Source: Phyto melanocephala (Eukaryota > Arthropoda > Insecta > Diptera > Rhinophoridae). From it: 64,000 bases of DNA. Numbering within the stretch: the first letter of the stretch is position 1; every line of letters begins with the position of its first letter. A program made the translations under genes and the position numbers. Positions 48,131 through 59,896 of this stretch are shown in pieces. The stretch is taken from assembly GCA_941918925.1 (NCBI GenBank), contig OW799234.1, positions 83,836,497 to 83,900,496 of the forward strand, written 5' to 3'. Below the pieces are notes generated by a model, which was not told the origin of the DNA, searched no databases, and worked only from the letters and a program-made list of their open reading frames with translations.

Positions 48131-49699
48131 TAATAAGTCCCTAAATCCTAAGCCAAGGTCTTAAATCTAGCTAAGTCTATTAAGCTCATTAAAATAATCC
48201 GTCAGATTTGCATAGAATTCCAAAATTCATTGTATTTAAAACAAGCATATCTGATATGTATTTATAATTTTGCCACAAAGTGTATTGTTTGCAACACGTA
48301 TTTACTCACATATGTCAATTGTTTTATCAGCGTTTAAGTGTTTTCTCCAGCTCCAATTTATAAAATTTGCGGAAGCTGCATGTATCCATGCAATTGTTGG
48401 CAAATTTGATGTCTTTCTGTGGCATCTTTAACTGGTTATGGTTGTAAGAATTATAAATGTTTATGCACAGACATACGCATTTGAAAAGCGCACAAGTACG
48501 TTTCTGTATTCATACACACATTTAAAAGAATATTGCAGTTTTATTATACTTATTTTTTTCGCTTGTCACTACTATTTATTTTCTAGCTGTCACTTAATGT
48601 TGTTACACATTGTTATGGCTGCATATAGGACGGAGTAAAGCAATTTAGACAAAAACTAGAGGGTGTTGAAGTAGAAAGAAATGTGAACATATATTATGGC
48701 TTGTTTTACAGAAAATTAAACCGAATTATAAAATGGTTTTGCATATAAAAGCTACACATAAAACTATCTCTTAATATATCGCCTCTTTATGGGCAATACA
48801 TTCAGTGTGTATGTACATAAATACATACATACATATGTGTGTGTGTGTGTATATTAAAGTCTACATAAATATACTTACTAAGGCTGCTCATTATAATATG
48901 GAAATTTGCTTAGGAAATCGTTTACGGAAACTATACTTTTATTTGGCTAATAGAAAATCTTCCTTCTGGCATTTAATTTATGACTGCCAGAATACAATGT
49001 GGCCACCTCGTCCATGAATCCTTTTATATTTTATGATTAGAACTAAGACTACAAAAAACTGATACATATGCGAGCAGTAAGAAAATCGTTTTTTCTCTAT
49101 CTCTCTCTGTTTTAGCTATTCTTGTATTTTGTTATTTGCTTTTCTTATTGTTTTATCATGTTTTTTTTATTATTTTGCTAACCGCATGAAGTATTTGGCA
49201 CATGTGCTGCTGCAACCAGACAGACATTTTGTTTTGTTAACAAGTTTTGTTATTGCAAAAAACAAAAAAAGACGTCTTAAATAAGCATGACATTTCGCAT
49301 TAAGAATGTATAAATTTTTTCCTTCGGGTATTTAAATGTATATTCTTGGATTTGTTTTTTATTTAAATTGCAATCTGCACAATAACATAAAGTATCGCAT
49401 AAACATTCTAGCACGTACCCACCAAGTTTTTTTTTTTTTTTTGTTTTTGTTTTTGTTGTTTTGTGTAAGCAGTGCTTTATTTATTCGCTTACCACATGGT
49501 AACAAGCATCTCTGTACGGTGCAACAAGTATTTTGTGTAGTTGTTCTGTAGTACCACAAAGTCTATTATTTTGTTAGTAACTCTACTAACTAAAAAAAGA
49601 TCTCTTTTTAATAAAATATGTTTTACTTGCATTAGTAGAGTAGTTTTTGTCGACCTTTTATTTTTATTATTTTACGATTTTCTTAATTAGGCTTTTAAG
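48131..49699. other. AT-rich stretch with microsatellites
   Basis: (CATA)n/(GT)n near 48820-48850 and a long T run at ~49428-49442. No coding signal. Confidence 0.4.
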
Positions 49700-51224
49700 G
49701 TCCCTGTCTTTGTCTTAGTCCAATTTGCATTTTATTTTCCTTTATTTAGTCCCAAAATTAAACCTAATTATTTTTGCAATAGGGGTGATCTTACCACAAC
49801 ATTTCAGAGTTAGGCGGTAAAGTTTAGGTGTGAAAATAATTTCTGACAATGATTTCTTCTTACATATTAAAATACAGGGATCACTATTCTTCCAAATCTT
49901 TTTATACCCTTCACCTGTGGTGCACAAGGGTATATATAGCTTTGTCATTCCGTTTGTAATTTCTACAATTTTCATATCCGACCCCATAAAGTATATATTT
50001 TCTGAAAGCTTATAAATAGAGGAGTCGATTAAGCCCTGACCGTCTGTCCGTCTGCACGTCTGTCCGTGTGTTGGTTGAAATCAACTTTTAGAAGCAACTA
50101 TATGTTCCTCAGATCTGTATATCGTATCAATCTCTTGGAAATATCCAGGAATGAATCGCTATTGAAATTCAGCACAATCGCCCAATAAATTTCTGAGATA
50201 TGAGCAAAAAACCACGACCACCTCGTTTTTTTTCACAATTACAACAACAACATACATACATACATGTAAAAAACATACCAAACAAAAAAAAATTACAAAA
50301 AAAAAAATATTAAAAATAAGAAAAAAATAATAAAAAAAACTACAAAAAAAAATTTAAAAAAAAATTTAAAAAAAAATTTAAAAAAATTTTATAAAAATTT
50401 TTTAAAAAAATTTAAAAAAATAATAAAATATAAATAATATATTAAATAAAATAAAATTAAGTTTTTTTGGCTCAGCTGGGATTTGATGCCACATTTATTC
50501 TAACGTGTACGTATGCACGTATTTTATATGAGATGAATGGTGATACAAACAATTTTTATTCCATGACTACACGTTGTGAAGGGTATATAAGATTCGGCAT
50601 GGCCGAATATAGCGCTCTTTCTTGTTCCATTGTTATATTGGAGGTCGCCGTTAAAGTTAATGTCTCACCTTTATTTTTCCTTATTACAATAATAAATATT
50701 AACCACAAGCTTATGTTTGCAGAATTTCAGGATCCTACATCAAATTCTGTAGGTTGCATAACGTTCTGAATTTCAAATAGACTGAAAAACACACTGTGCT
50801 GAAAAATATTCGCACATTTTGATAACAACTCCTAATGCGTCGTAGTGTACGGACTTTAACAATTTTTAGAAAGACAAATTTATTACTCAAGAAATTTACC
50901 TGTGAAATTCTATTAATCTTCATCTTTGCATTTAGAGGCAATCGCATTTTATTAGATTTCAAAAAAATGTTTTTTTATGACCTACTCCTGCATTACGCAC
51001 TGTTCCAAATATTTCTTAAGCATTGAAAATATTCTGGCAAAATTTTATTACCCTGTCGTTTGCTGTTCGAGCTCTATCGTGTAATGCACAGACAGACGGA
51101 CGGACGAACATAGCTATGCAACCTGGACTCGTACATACTTTATTGGGTCTCAAATTAGTAATTCGATGTGTTACAAACGGAATGACTAAATGAATAAACC
51201 TCCACGCCAACATAACATAAAAAA
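49700..51224 (-). mobile_element. DINE-1-like type-B element, old inverted copy (B6), interrupted
   Basis: The minus-strand 5' part (51224-50800) shows GGCGTGGAGGTTTATTCATT, TCATTCCGTTTGTAACACAT, CAATAAAGTATGTACGAG and GTCCGTCCGTCTGTCTG. The remainder continues beyond the inserted A2 element: CTATTCTTCCAAATC just left of A2 and ATTGTTATATTGG... to its right match collinear sequence in B5. The 3' hairpin is not found. Confidence 0.72.
49899..50624 (+). mobile_element. DINE-1-like Helentron, type A (copy A2), nested in B6
   Basis: Complete: 5' TTTTTATACCCTTCACCTGT with its AAGGGTATATATAG partner, CCGACCCCATAAAGTATATA, a GTCTGTCCGTCTGCACGTC core, an A/T-only middle, a GAAGGGTATATAAGATTCGGC tract, the hairpin ATTCGGC-ATG-GCCGAAT and GCGCTCTTTCTTG. 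It shares ends with A1 but lacks A1's nested repeat. Its A/T-rich middle is inverted relative to A1. Confidence 0.87.
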
Positions 51225-53030
51225 CCGGTTACTCGGTTCCTTTTTCTAAAATATCAAATTATTCGAAAACCGGATTTTCTTATACGCCGTTTATTTTGTT
51301 ACTCTAATAAAATATCCACAACCTTAAGACATAAAATAAATTTTGTATACAAAACTTTAAATTTATAAAGATAATAAAAGCTTATGGCAGAAATTTATCT
51401 TAATAGTTTTGGGTGTTTAAATGGCTTCCCATAGCTAATAATAAAAAATTGCTACTTCATTTAGTTTTTGTTCATTTCCCCCTCCCCCACCGGGCAAATT
51501 TTTAATAATAGAAACAACTTATTTTATGTTTTTTATATCGACCTCTGTCTGTTGCTCTCAAGTAACAGCTTAGAATCATCAATTTTGAATTTCGTTTAAT
51601 TATGAATTTTAGTCACGTTTAGCAATTGCCATGTTGTTTATGATTTCTGTTTTTGTCTTCATTGCTGATGTTGATTTTGTTTATGAGAATTGTGACTGTG
51701 GCTGTGACAATGTCACAGTAGACAAGTAGAATAATAACAGCAACAACATTAAATGTCATACGCTTAAGTTTGAAGCTAAAACATGTCATTTGGAAACAAT
51801 TGTTTTTTTTTTGTTTGTTCCAAGACAAGAAGTATTTAACTTTTACTTTATGACCAATATGGTTAAAAAGATCCACACACAAATATACAATAAATAATGT
51901 GGATACTACTAAGCCGACACACACACACACACACACATAAACAAGTCAATAAAAAAAAATACAACTGAAATAAAACAAAATGATATAAACGTTTGGAAAA
52001 TAACGCTGTAAAGGGAAAGAAAAACGAACAGTCAAAAACAAAATACTGATTACTTATTCCTTGGGGTAAACGAAACAAATAAAATTAAGCAATAAAACAA
52101 ATTTTGTATTTATAAACAGGAGCAAGATTTACGCAATTTATTGGTTTGAAAATTTAAAAAAAAAATTAATTTAAACATTTTTTACTTCAGCAAAGGGATT
52201 GATAATACAAAAAGTTAGTTTTAAATACTTGGAAAAGTATCCAAGTGGATGTCTTTCAAATTCAACAATTTTATTACTGAAAACTTTTAAAGTCATATTT
52301 TAAATGATTTCCATCTACTACTGTTTTATTTAAACTTCCTTATTCATAACTTGAACCCAAGTTATTGATATTTTTTTTTATTTATTTGTATCAAAAATGT
52401 TCTGATTATTTTATTGGTGGTTTCTTTCTTTTGGTTTGTTAATTGATTTAAACACAAATTTATTTTACTTTTAAGTAAAACACAAGCTTATTTTTAAGTA
52501 TTTTTATGTTTATTATATTTACAATTTGTTTTAATATTCAACTAAAACTGCCGCAACAACATTTTTTACACAAAGAAAAAATAAAAGAAAATATGCGTTT
52601 GAACATTTTATTTAAATGCTGACCATATTTGATTTCTTTTTGTATAAAAACTGTACAAACGTCATAACTCAAAAACGTTTTGGCTATAAATTATAAATTG
52701 CCATTTTTGATTTGTTTTTATTCATTGATACTGCGCCACACAAAACAAAAACAAGGATGATCATAAAATGAAAAAAAAAACAAAATAACTGGGGAGTTTC
52801 TTGCGTAGCAAATTTCATCTGTATGATGAATTATTTTCTCTGTGTACATAAAGTGTTTTTTTTTCTATTTTAGTACGTAAATGTAAAAAAAAACATGACT
52901 TTTATTTGTTGCAATACTAGTTTATAGTTCAATTTGAAAATGTACATCCAAAAAGCAGTGAATATTGAAGGAAATTTTGTTGGTTAGAGGAAATTAAAGA
53001 TTCCTCTACATTTTTACTTTTGCAGGAATA
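51225..53030. other. AT-rich stretch with (AC)n, no gene recognised
   Basis: (AC)n at 51917-51937 and many A/T runs. The frames at 51619-52078 reflect the microsatellite. Confidence 0.4.
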
Positions 53031-53971
53031 TAAAGCGTGATTTTCTAAGAGCTATTGGAAAGTTAAAAAAAACACATAAAATTTAGAAAAATTCATGAAA
53101 TCTTTATTTGAATCGATAGTACGGTCCATATAATTTAATTTTTGAGGATTATTTCATGCAAATGTTGACCATGACTGCGCCTCAAATGGTTCATCCGCTT
53201 AGTCCAATTTTGGCATACTCTTTTCAACATTTCGGACGGTATCTCAAGAATAAATGCTTCAATGTTGTCTTCCAATGCGTCAACTGAAGCGTATATGTGT
53301 GTATAGACATAAACTTTAACATAACCCCACAAAAATAGTCTAAAGGCGTTAAATCGCACGATCTGGGCGGCCAATTAACCGGTCCCGAACGTAAAATAAA
53401 ATGTTCACCGAACTCGCCTCTCAATAAGTCCATTGTTAAGCGTGCTGTGTGGCATGTGGCACCGTCTTTTTGAAACCACATGTCATGCAAGTCAAGCTCT
53501 TGGAATTTGGACAAAAAAAATTGAATATCATCTCACGGTAGCGCTCACCATTCACAGTTACGTTACGATTCGCATCATCTTTGTAGAAGTACGGTCCAAT
53601 GATGCCACCAGGCCATAAACCGCACCAAACTGTGACTTTTTCTGGATGCATTGGTAGCTTTTGCACTGCTTCTGGGTGATCTTTGCTGCAAAATCGACAA
53701 TTCTGCTTATTAATGTACCCATTGAGTCAAGAATGAGCTTCGTCGCTGAACACAATTTTTCGATAAGAAGCGCGCGATGAACTTTCTTAACAGAGCACGC
53801 ATTTTTATAATAAAATTCAATAATTTGCAAGCGTTGTTCGTTTGTAAGACGATTCATGGTTAAATTTTAGGCCAAACTGAAAATGTTTGACAGTGAAACA
53901 AAACACGAAACGTGCGTCAGCTGTTTAAGCCAGTGTTGCCAAAAAGATAATAGCTACAAAATCCCCCTTTA
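53031..53971 (-). pseudogene. Internally deleted Tc1/mariner-type transposon (family 3), best preserved
   Basis: TA-flanked ends TAAAGCGTGATTTT (left) and, reversed, TAAAGGGGGATTTT (right). The minus strand opens with the HTH start MNRLTNEQRLQIIEFYYKNA (53857) and VKKVHRALL. It then jumps, by deletion, to a KIVFSDEAHS-stop stretch (first catalytic Asp), LPMHPEKVTVWCGLWPGGII, ANRNVTVNGERYREMI, FQKDGATCHTARLTMDLLRG (second Asp, ~53460), NWPPRSCDLTPLDYF (third Asp, ~53355), and MNHLRRSHGQHLHEIILK (C-terminus, ~53180-53140). All three catalytic Asp survive, but about 140 residues between the HTH and the catalytic core are missing and there are frameshifts, so it is inactive. Confidence 0.92.
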
Positions 53972-54309
53972 TGTAAAATACTTTGTCCTATAGAAAAGAA
54001 TTCAAAACTTTTCGTTGCACACAAATTACAAAGAAATATATTTTTTTACCTTTTTCGCTATTCCACTAAATTTGTTAATTCGACACGGCAGTTGTGCCGT
54101 CTGCAATGACAATGCGATGTGTCTGCTACGGCCAATAGCATGCACATCAATCTAAAAGTATCGATCTACTACCGATCTTACTAACTCAGTATTTAGATCT
54201 TGGACTATTAATTTACATGGTCCCGTTGACTCTGTAATTGAACCAAATGATTAACCATTTCGATACGGTTTCTCTAAAGCTCCAGATATCGAATTCGACC
54301 GAATATTAA
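53972..54309. other. Unrecognised stretch
   Basis: Mixed-composition DNA with GTATCGATC / CGATACGG motifs. No element ends or coding signal recognised. Confidence 0.35.
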
Positions 54310-54600
54310 CTGATAAATCGCATTTTCATTCCAGCAGTTATGACAGCAAATAAACTTGGGGATTAAAAAAATTCACTCATCACTGACGAAATCCATGCCT
54401 CCACAGAAAGTAACAGTTGAGTGTCGTGGCATTATTCGCCCAATTTGTTGCGAAACATTATTTTTTTTAACGATAACTGCTACAAAATACAGACTTTTTG
54501 TGGGCTATAATGGAAGATAAGAGCTTTGATAAATATTGGTTGCAGCAGTATGAGGCACCATACCACACAGAATTTACTTAGAACTGCGATTTTACCTCTT
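54310..54600 (+). pseudogene. Tc1/mariner-type transposase core remnant
   Basis: Plus-strand frames read ITDEIHA, then MPPQKVTVECRGIIRPI (decayed HPxKVTVWCGxxxGGIIGPY), then WLQQYEAPYHTEFT (decayed WFQQDGAxxHTA, second catalytic Asp changed). Strongly degenerate, with ends unknown. Confidence 0.5.
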
Positions 54601-54635
54601 TCGTATTTTTCGTATGGGGTGCCCCAAAATATTTA

Positions 54636-54962
54636 TATATGTGACGGCGCATAGAGAAAGAGACTTAAGGGCGTGGACAACATCTGACCATCGAATGAGA
54701 CCTATCCCATGCCCCAAAAGTGTTCCCTCCCAGAGATATGAGCGTTTCATAAAAGTGAAGTCGACAATTCTAAGCGCAAATAGAAAGGGAGGGACCTACT
54801 AAATTAACAAAATAACTTGATTTTTCGAAACTACAAAAAATTTGTTTTTTTCCTTATGAACAATTTAAAAAAATAGAAAAATCATTTAATCTTTAAAATG
54901 GCTCTCCTGAACAAAACCTATTTTTACCCTTAAGTCCCTTTCTCTATGCGCTGTCACATATA
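54636..54962. mobile_element. ~325-bp MITE with ~38-bp TIRs, TA flanks
   Basis: The left TATATGTGACGGCGCATAGA, continuing GAAAGAGACTTAAGGG, matches the reverse complement of the right end with two differences. TA-rich flanks allow a TA duplication (Tc1/mariner-like), but the superfamily is not certain. The 62-codon frame inside starts in the TIR and has no domain. Confidence 0.8.
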
Positions 54963-54974
54963 GAGATTATTCAA

Positions 54975-55083
54975 CTTCGATTAATATTTATAACAAAATA
55001 ATAAATTTTGTGCTATAAAAGTACACAAAATTGGTGGTGGGTATCAAAAATTCGGCACAGCTGAATATAGTGCTGTTAGCTGT
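54975..55083 (+). mobile_element. DINE-1-like type-B 3' end fragment (B7)
   Basis: Matches the last ~110 nt of B1/B2: AATAAATTTTGTGCTATAAA, GTACACAAAATTGGTGGTGG, and the hairpin ATTCGGCACAGCTGAAT (one change). It ends GTGCTGTTAGCTG, with the terminal CTTG eroded. Confidence 0.8.
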
Positions 55084-55700
55084 TGATATTATAATGGTAA
55101 GTAGATTAAAGTGGAACTTAAAATCATTGGTCTTCTTGACTTCGTCTCTGTTACTAGTCTATTACATCGATGTCCAGAAATTATTAAGGAGCTTTTAGAA
55201 TTTGATTTATTTTCTTTGATTCCACAAATAACATAAAGTTCTATATATATAGAAGCCCTAAAATGGTGATTTCAATCAGAAAACGGTGAATATTAATATG
55301 AATATACATTTTCGCAAATACATAACGTAAAGTCTTGGCACACTAAAATATTTTTTGCGTTTAATTTGATGTTTGATTTGATGAAAATTCAACCAAATTT
55401 ATTTAACAACTCCTACCAACAATCAGAGAAATCATTGACATACGGATTGAATTGGCAACAATTGGCAACTCCAAATAAAAAGAAACCTTTTCCATTCATA
55501 TTCACACTAATTTTTCTGGTTTATTAAAAAAATTACCAAATTTATTTTTACACGAATTTTGTGTTAAAGTTTTGCAAAACTTTGATAAACTTTAAAATTG
55601 TTATTTCTCTCCCAATTGTCCCTACTATTTAAACTTTCCCTTAAAACTCTTTATCTGCTTAATAAGTTTGCAAGTAATTTTTAGAAATAAATATAAACTA
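55084..55700. other. AT-rich stretch, nothing recognised
   Basis: No element ends or coding signal. Confidence 0.4.
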
Positions 55701-56640
55701 AAGGGTATCTCCGTAAGGATCTACTTGTTGTTTTTCAATAAATTATTTATTTATAAAAAAAGTTCCGATTAAGTATACAATTAAATATTTGTCAAATCGC
55801 TTCCACAGTTCTGATGACAGACTATTTCCTTTTTCATGAAATTTTCAATTCCTTTTTTATAAAGAGATGTGGCTGTATTTTACCGATGACGCCCTGGATC
55901 TCGGATTTGATCTCTGGAATAAATGCAATAAATGAAATATCTCAGGCAACGTGTGGGAGGTGGCACAATTTTTCTTAAATCATATGTCATCCCGATCCAT
56001 GTTGGTTGAGGCTACAAAAGCTTCGTTATCAGATTTCTGTCAGGAATGCCGCTCACAGTGACTGCACTTTCGTCTTTATATTCAAAACATTTAAATATAT
56101 TTCCAATTTTTTTTTTATACTTAGTTTTCACAATCAATCAAAATGCACCATTTTGAGTAATCGGCATAAACATATGTGATAGCAGCAGCGTTGCCGTTTT
56201 TGGTTATTTATAACAAAAATTGGTTTTTTTTTTGCCAATGTGTAGTTGTGTATTTTTTTTCCTTTCTGGTTACTTTTTTAAAGCTAGTAGTAGTAGTAGT
56301 TTTTAATATGTTTTATTTATAAATCATGTTCTTATATGTACGTTTAACATTGCAATGTTCTCATTTAGGTGACAATATTTAGACAACATTGTTAGCACTT
56401 GAAACCCTATTTCTTTGAGCAAATGATCAATTCTGGAGTACGAAAAAATACATGACTATTTTAAAAAACGTTAAATCAAATATATATTCATTTTGGTTAC
56501 TTTTTTTTATTTGTTTACTTTTTGAAATAATTTTGATTGTAAATTTTTTTTGTTCGTGGCAACACTGGATAGCAGCCAAATTTTAGAGTTGCCACTTGCA
56601 TAACTAATTTAAAAAGTGCATACTTACTGAGATACCCATC
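55701..56640 (-). pseudogene. Tc1/mariner-type transposon (family 1), decayed
   Basis: The left AAGGGTATCTCCGTAAGGAT and the reverse complement of the right end (GATGGGTATCTCAGTAAGTA) are inverted repeats. Minus-strand remnants: FEYKDESAVTVSGIPDRNLI (~56095-56040; equivalent to the NxxGxAVTVNGxRYRxMI segment), PQPTW-IGMTYDLRKI, and IKSEIQGVIGKIQPHL (~55905-55860). The GAGTTGCCACTTGCA motif near the 5' end also occurs in the copy at 1688-2780. Confidence 0.7.
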
Positions 56641-56673
56641 CGTTATATGTTGCCTGAGCAACTACATACTTAT

Positions 56674-56936
56674 TATACCCTTCGCAGAAGTTTAAAAGTT
56701 TGTAAGAATTAATTTGTAGACGAATTGATTTAGCAAAGTCCGTCTGTCCATCTTTTCTTGTATATGTTGAAATCACCTTTTTCAAGTCTCCACGCATAAT
56801 TCAGACTCTTATATGGTATTAATTTATCAGATGTGCTTTAGAGAATTTGGCTATTAAAGATCAGTTTTGTGGGCGTATTATTTATTGAGATTGCAATAAC
56901 AATTTTTTGTACATACATATATGTGTGTGTGTACAT
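56674..56936 (+). mobile_element. DINE-1-like type-A 5' fragment (A5)
   Basis: Degenerate ATTATACCCTTCGCAGAAGT start, AGTCCGTCTGTCCATC core, then TATGTTGAAATCACCTTTT and a diverged body. The 3' end is missing. Sequence tails into a (TGTG)n run near 56920. Confidence 0.55.
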
Positions 56937-58195
56937 AAGGGATACAACTTTTTTTAAATTTTTGAAAATATCAAAATGGCCCTATCCATACCAAGTAGTG
57001 CCTCAAAAAACAATAAGAACTGCATCTTTAGATTTTCGATATCGTTAAAAAAGGTTCCTTGTCAAATGCAAAATGCAAGTTTGGGATCAGTAAGTTCTAA
57101 AAAAGTAAATTACACTTAAAGATTATAATCATATAATTACATTAAAAAATGTAAATAGTTAAATAATTATAAAATAAAAAATTTTGATTAAATTAAAAAT
57201 TTTGAAAAAATAAAAAATTTTGAAAAATAAAAAATTTTGAAAAAAAAAATTTTTTTGAAAAAATTAAAAAAAGGGCTTTAAGAAATCGGCTTCGACGCAG
57301 AACGTTTTTGTTTCGAAATGACCTTAGGAAAAATTTTTCAGTTTCAGCCCAACATCGGCTAGAGCCTGGTGATAGGGCCTTATTTTGGTTGTACCCCTAG
57401 TGTTCATGTTATACAACATTCTGCTTTATTATTTCCCATGCCTTTTTTCTTTGATTTTGATATTTTACATACTTTTGCTGAATTCTACCAGACAATTTTT
57501 TTTCATTTCATACCCATGTTAATGAGGTTTATAAAAAAAATTATAACCCTGTTGTACTTAAACTTTTACATTAGTCTATTGTATTCTATGGGTCAAGCCA
57601 TTTTCTTTAATACCAGTATTGTGGAGCTTGAAAGGAACAGAGCTATAATTATTATATATTTATACATCAGCCATTTTATTTGGGCTGCCATTTCGGATTT
57701 TAACTTCTTTACTGTATTTTACTGGTCAAGCCGTTTCACTTGAAACCAATACTAAAGGGATTGAAAAAGTCAAAGTCGTAATTACTATTCGACCCATGTC
57801 TTGACCATTTATTTTTATTTGAGTTATCCCAATCAATAATTTATTATTTAAACAAATCACGTTAATTAGTTTTGATTAAGTTTACGACCACTTTTTACTA
57901 CGTCATGTATAAAATAACTACAAACTGTTACAAATTTAAAAACTTTCTGAAGTGCTCTGCTATTGATCAAAGTTCTCGGAGATAATGTTTTTTTAATGTT
58001 ATCCCATCTTAAATAGTTTAATCTTCACTCATGGTTTCTTAAATTGGGATTGTCGTATGGAACCTATGTTATCTCTAGATGCTTACAATTTAAAAATGAA
58101 ATTAGCTGACTTTTTTAATTCAGCTTATCTTGCTGTCTTTAAAAATTAAATTTGTGTTTGTTAGAAATATATAACTGGATATTTAGGGCCGTATT
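56937..58195. other. AT-rich stretch with an imperfect two-copy repeat
   Basis: 57576-57652 and 57709-57788 resemble each other (GTATTCTATGGGTCAAGCCA versus GTATTTTACTGGTCAAGCCG, then ACCAGTATT...TGAAAGG versus ACCAATACT...TGAAAAA). The 124-codon plus-strand frame at 57369-57743 is hydrophobic and Phe/Ile-rich, with no recognised domain. Confidence 0.45.
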
Positions 58196-58302
58196 CATAA
58201 AAAATATTTTAGGTTTTTTAAAGGCTTATTTGACAGATGATGTAGAGAAATTTGTCAAATATGCCTTCAATAAACCTTAAATATTTGTTATGAATACGGC
58301 CC
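58196..58302. mobile_element. 107-bp fold-back MITE, GGGCCG termini, TTA duplication
   Basis: GGGCCGTATTCATAAAAAAT ... ATTTGTTATGAATACGGCCC. Nearly the whole element is palindromic (AAGGCTTATTTGACA pairs with TGTCAAATATGCCTT). TTA on both sides (58193-58195, 58303-58305) indicates a PIF/Harbinger-type insertion. Confidence 0.88.
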
Positions 58303-58305
58303 TTA

Positions 58306-59773
58306 CACTATCACAAACAATAGTTAAGTTAAAATAGATGTATATTTTATTGTGCTAATAATTTCAAGTCATACAATTTTAGCCGTACTTTACGTATTTA
58401 TTATCTTTAGCGTTTCATACAATTGCCTAATCTTTATATACACCACAATCGCGAATAGTTTATTTGACAGACTTGAAAAATAATAACAAACTGGATCACC
58501 ATCATCATAACGTTTGCTGTCCAATAAAATAAAAATAGCCAAAGACCAAATAGAACTAAATTGAACCATCACAATTCTATGGACATTTGTTGTATGGAAA
58601 AAGAAAAATTATATAAAAATCCAATAACTCGGGGTGGTCTGTGTTGATGCCAATGGTTAACAGTAAAATAAATCATAAATATTGCAAGTAACATACGAAA
58701 AAAAAAGCCAAAAAAAGTTTAAAAAATCTTTTATTTTGTAATACTGAAAAGTAAATATTTATTGCGTTTTAAATTAAAAGTAAAATAAAATTAAATTCCA
58801 AATGTTTATTGCTTTAATAGAAATAACAAATTTTGTAAAACTTTGTGAACAAATTTGATTTAGAAATTGTTTTGCTTTTTATCTGTAAATAAAAAAATAT
58901 ATTCGCAATAAATCTATTTAAACATTTGAAAAATCTACTCAAAGAAAAAATAATAGAATTGAAAAGAGGCAACATTTTGCTATGTTGCATCATGTGATTT
59001 ATATGCAAAACAACACATGCTGTGGATGTTTTGCAACATTTTGTAGTCAGTAAAGGGAATGGGGGAAAAAAAGTTCCAACAGTTGTAAAGAGTAGGATCT
59101 GTATAAAGGGGAGTTGCTCCAGCCCTCTACACTTTAACAGGATAAACTTCAAATGGCTATAAATTATTTCAATATGGTTAAATGGCGAAAAAAATTGCTT
59201 TTTTCATAGTGTTTCTAACATTTTCTACGGTGTCCTATGATTTATTTTTCTATTTGATTCATAAAATATGCAAAGGTTTTGCTGATAAAACTATTATAGA
59301 ATGAAACTATTTATAAATGAAATTGTAAGTAACTTCCTATTCATGTGTGTTTGTGCATCTTTACGTCTTTACGTTCATCAATGTTCGAAAATTAAGTCTC
59401 AATTACAAAACCTCACGTTATTGGAATTACAAAGAATAATAATTTTTATAAATTGCTAATTAAAGTCAAAATAATGAAAAAAAAATTTTTGCCGACTACT
59501 TTACTTTTATGCGTAATGAGTAATGAAATTTAACAATTTTTTTTCGACTGTTTATAACCAATTTTTTTAAGCGATCGTAAAATACTTAAATTCTATATGT
59601 ACTAATATCCCGATTTTCGCCTATAATTGGAACCATTGAAATACGACACAAATCAAAACTACGCGAACCGAAATACTTTTTATATTGATTTTTATTTAAC
59701 TGGTTTTCTGTCACATTAATTCAGCTAAAAAGAAAATAGATTTTTCAATAATATATATGATCCTGTTACAGAT
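58306..59773. other. AT-rich stretch, nothing recognised
   Basis: The 112-codon minus-strand frame at 58814-59152 has no recognised domain and lies in A/T-rich DNA. Confidence 0.4.
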
Positions 59774-59776
59774 TAA

Positions 59777-59893
59777 GGGCCGTATTCATAAAAAATATTT
59801 TAGGATTATTAAAGGCTTATTTGACAGATGTTGTAGAGAAATTTGTCAAATAAGCCTTCAATAAACCTAAAATCTTTTTTATAAATGCGGCCC
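59777..59893. mobile_element. 117-bp fold-back MITE, GGGCCG termini, TAA duplication
   Basis: Same family and orientation as 58196-58302 (shared GGGCCGTATTCATAAAAAAT and GTAGAGAAATTTGTCAAAT). Flanked by TAA (59774-59776, 59894-59896). The palindrome is longer and better preserved here. Confidence 0.88.
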
Positions 59894-59896
59894 TAA

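Noticed and set aside
57369..57743. 124-codon Phe/Ile-rich frame that could be a membrane protein
   Set aside because: Hydrophobicity is expected from T-rich DNA, and it overlaps an imperfect repeat; no recognisable family.
58814..59152. 112-codon minus-strand frame
   Set aside because: No domain; composition follows the A/T-rich sequence.
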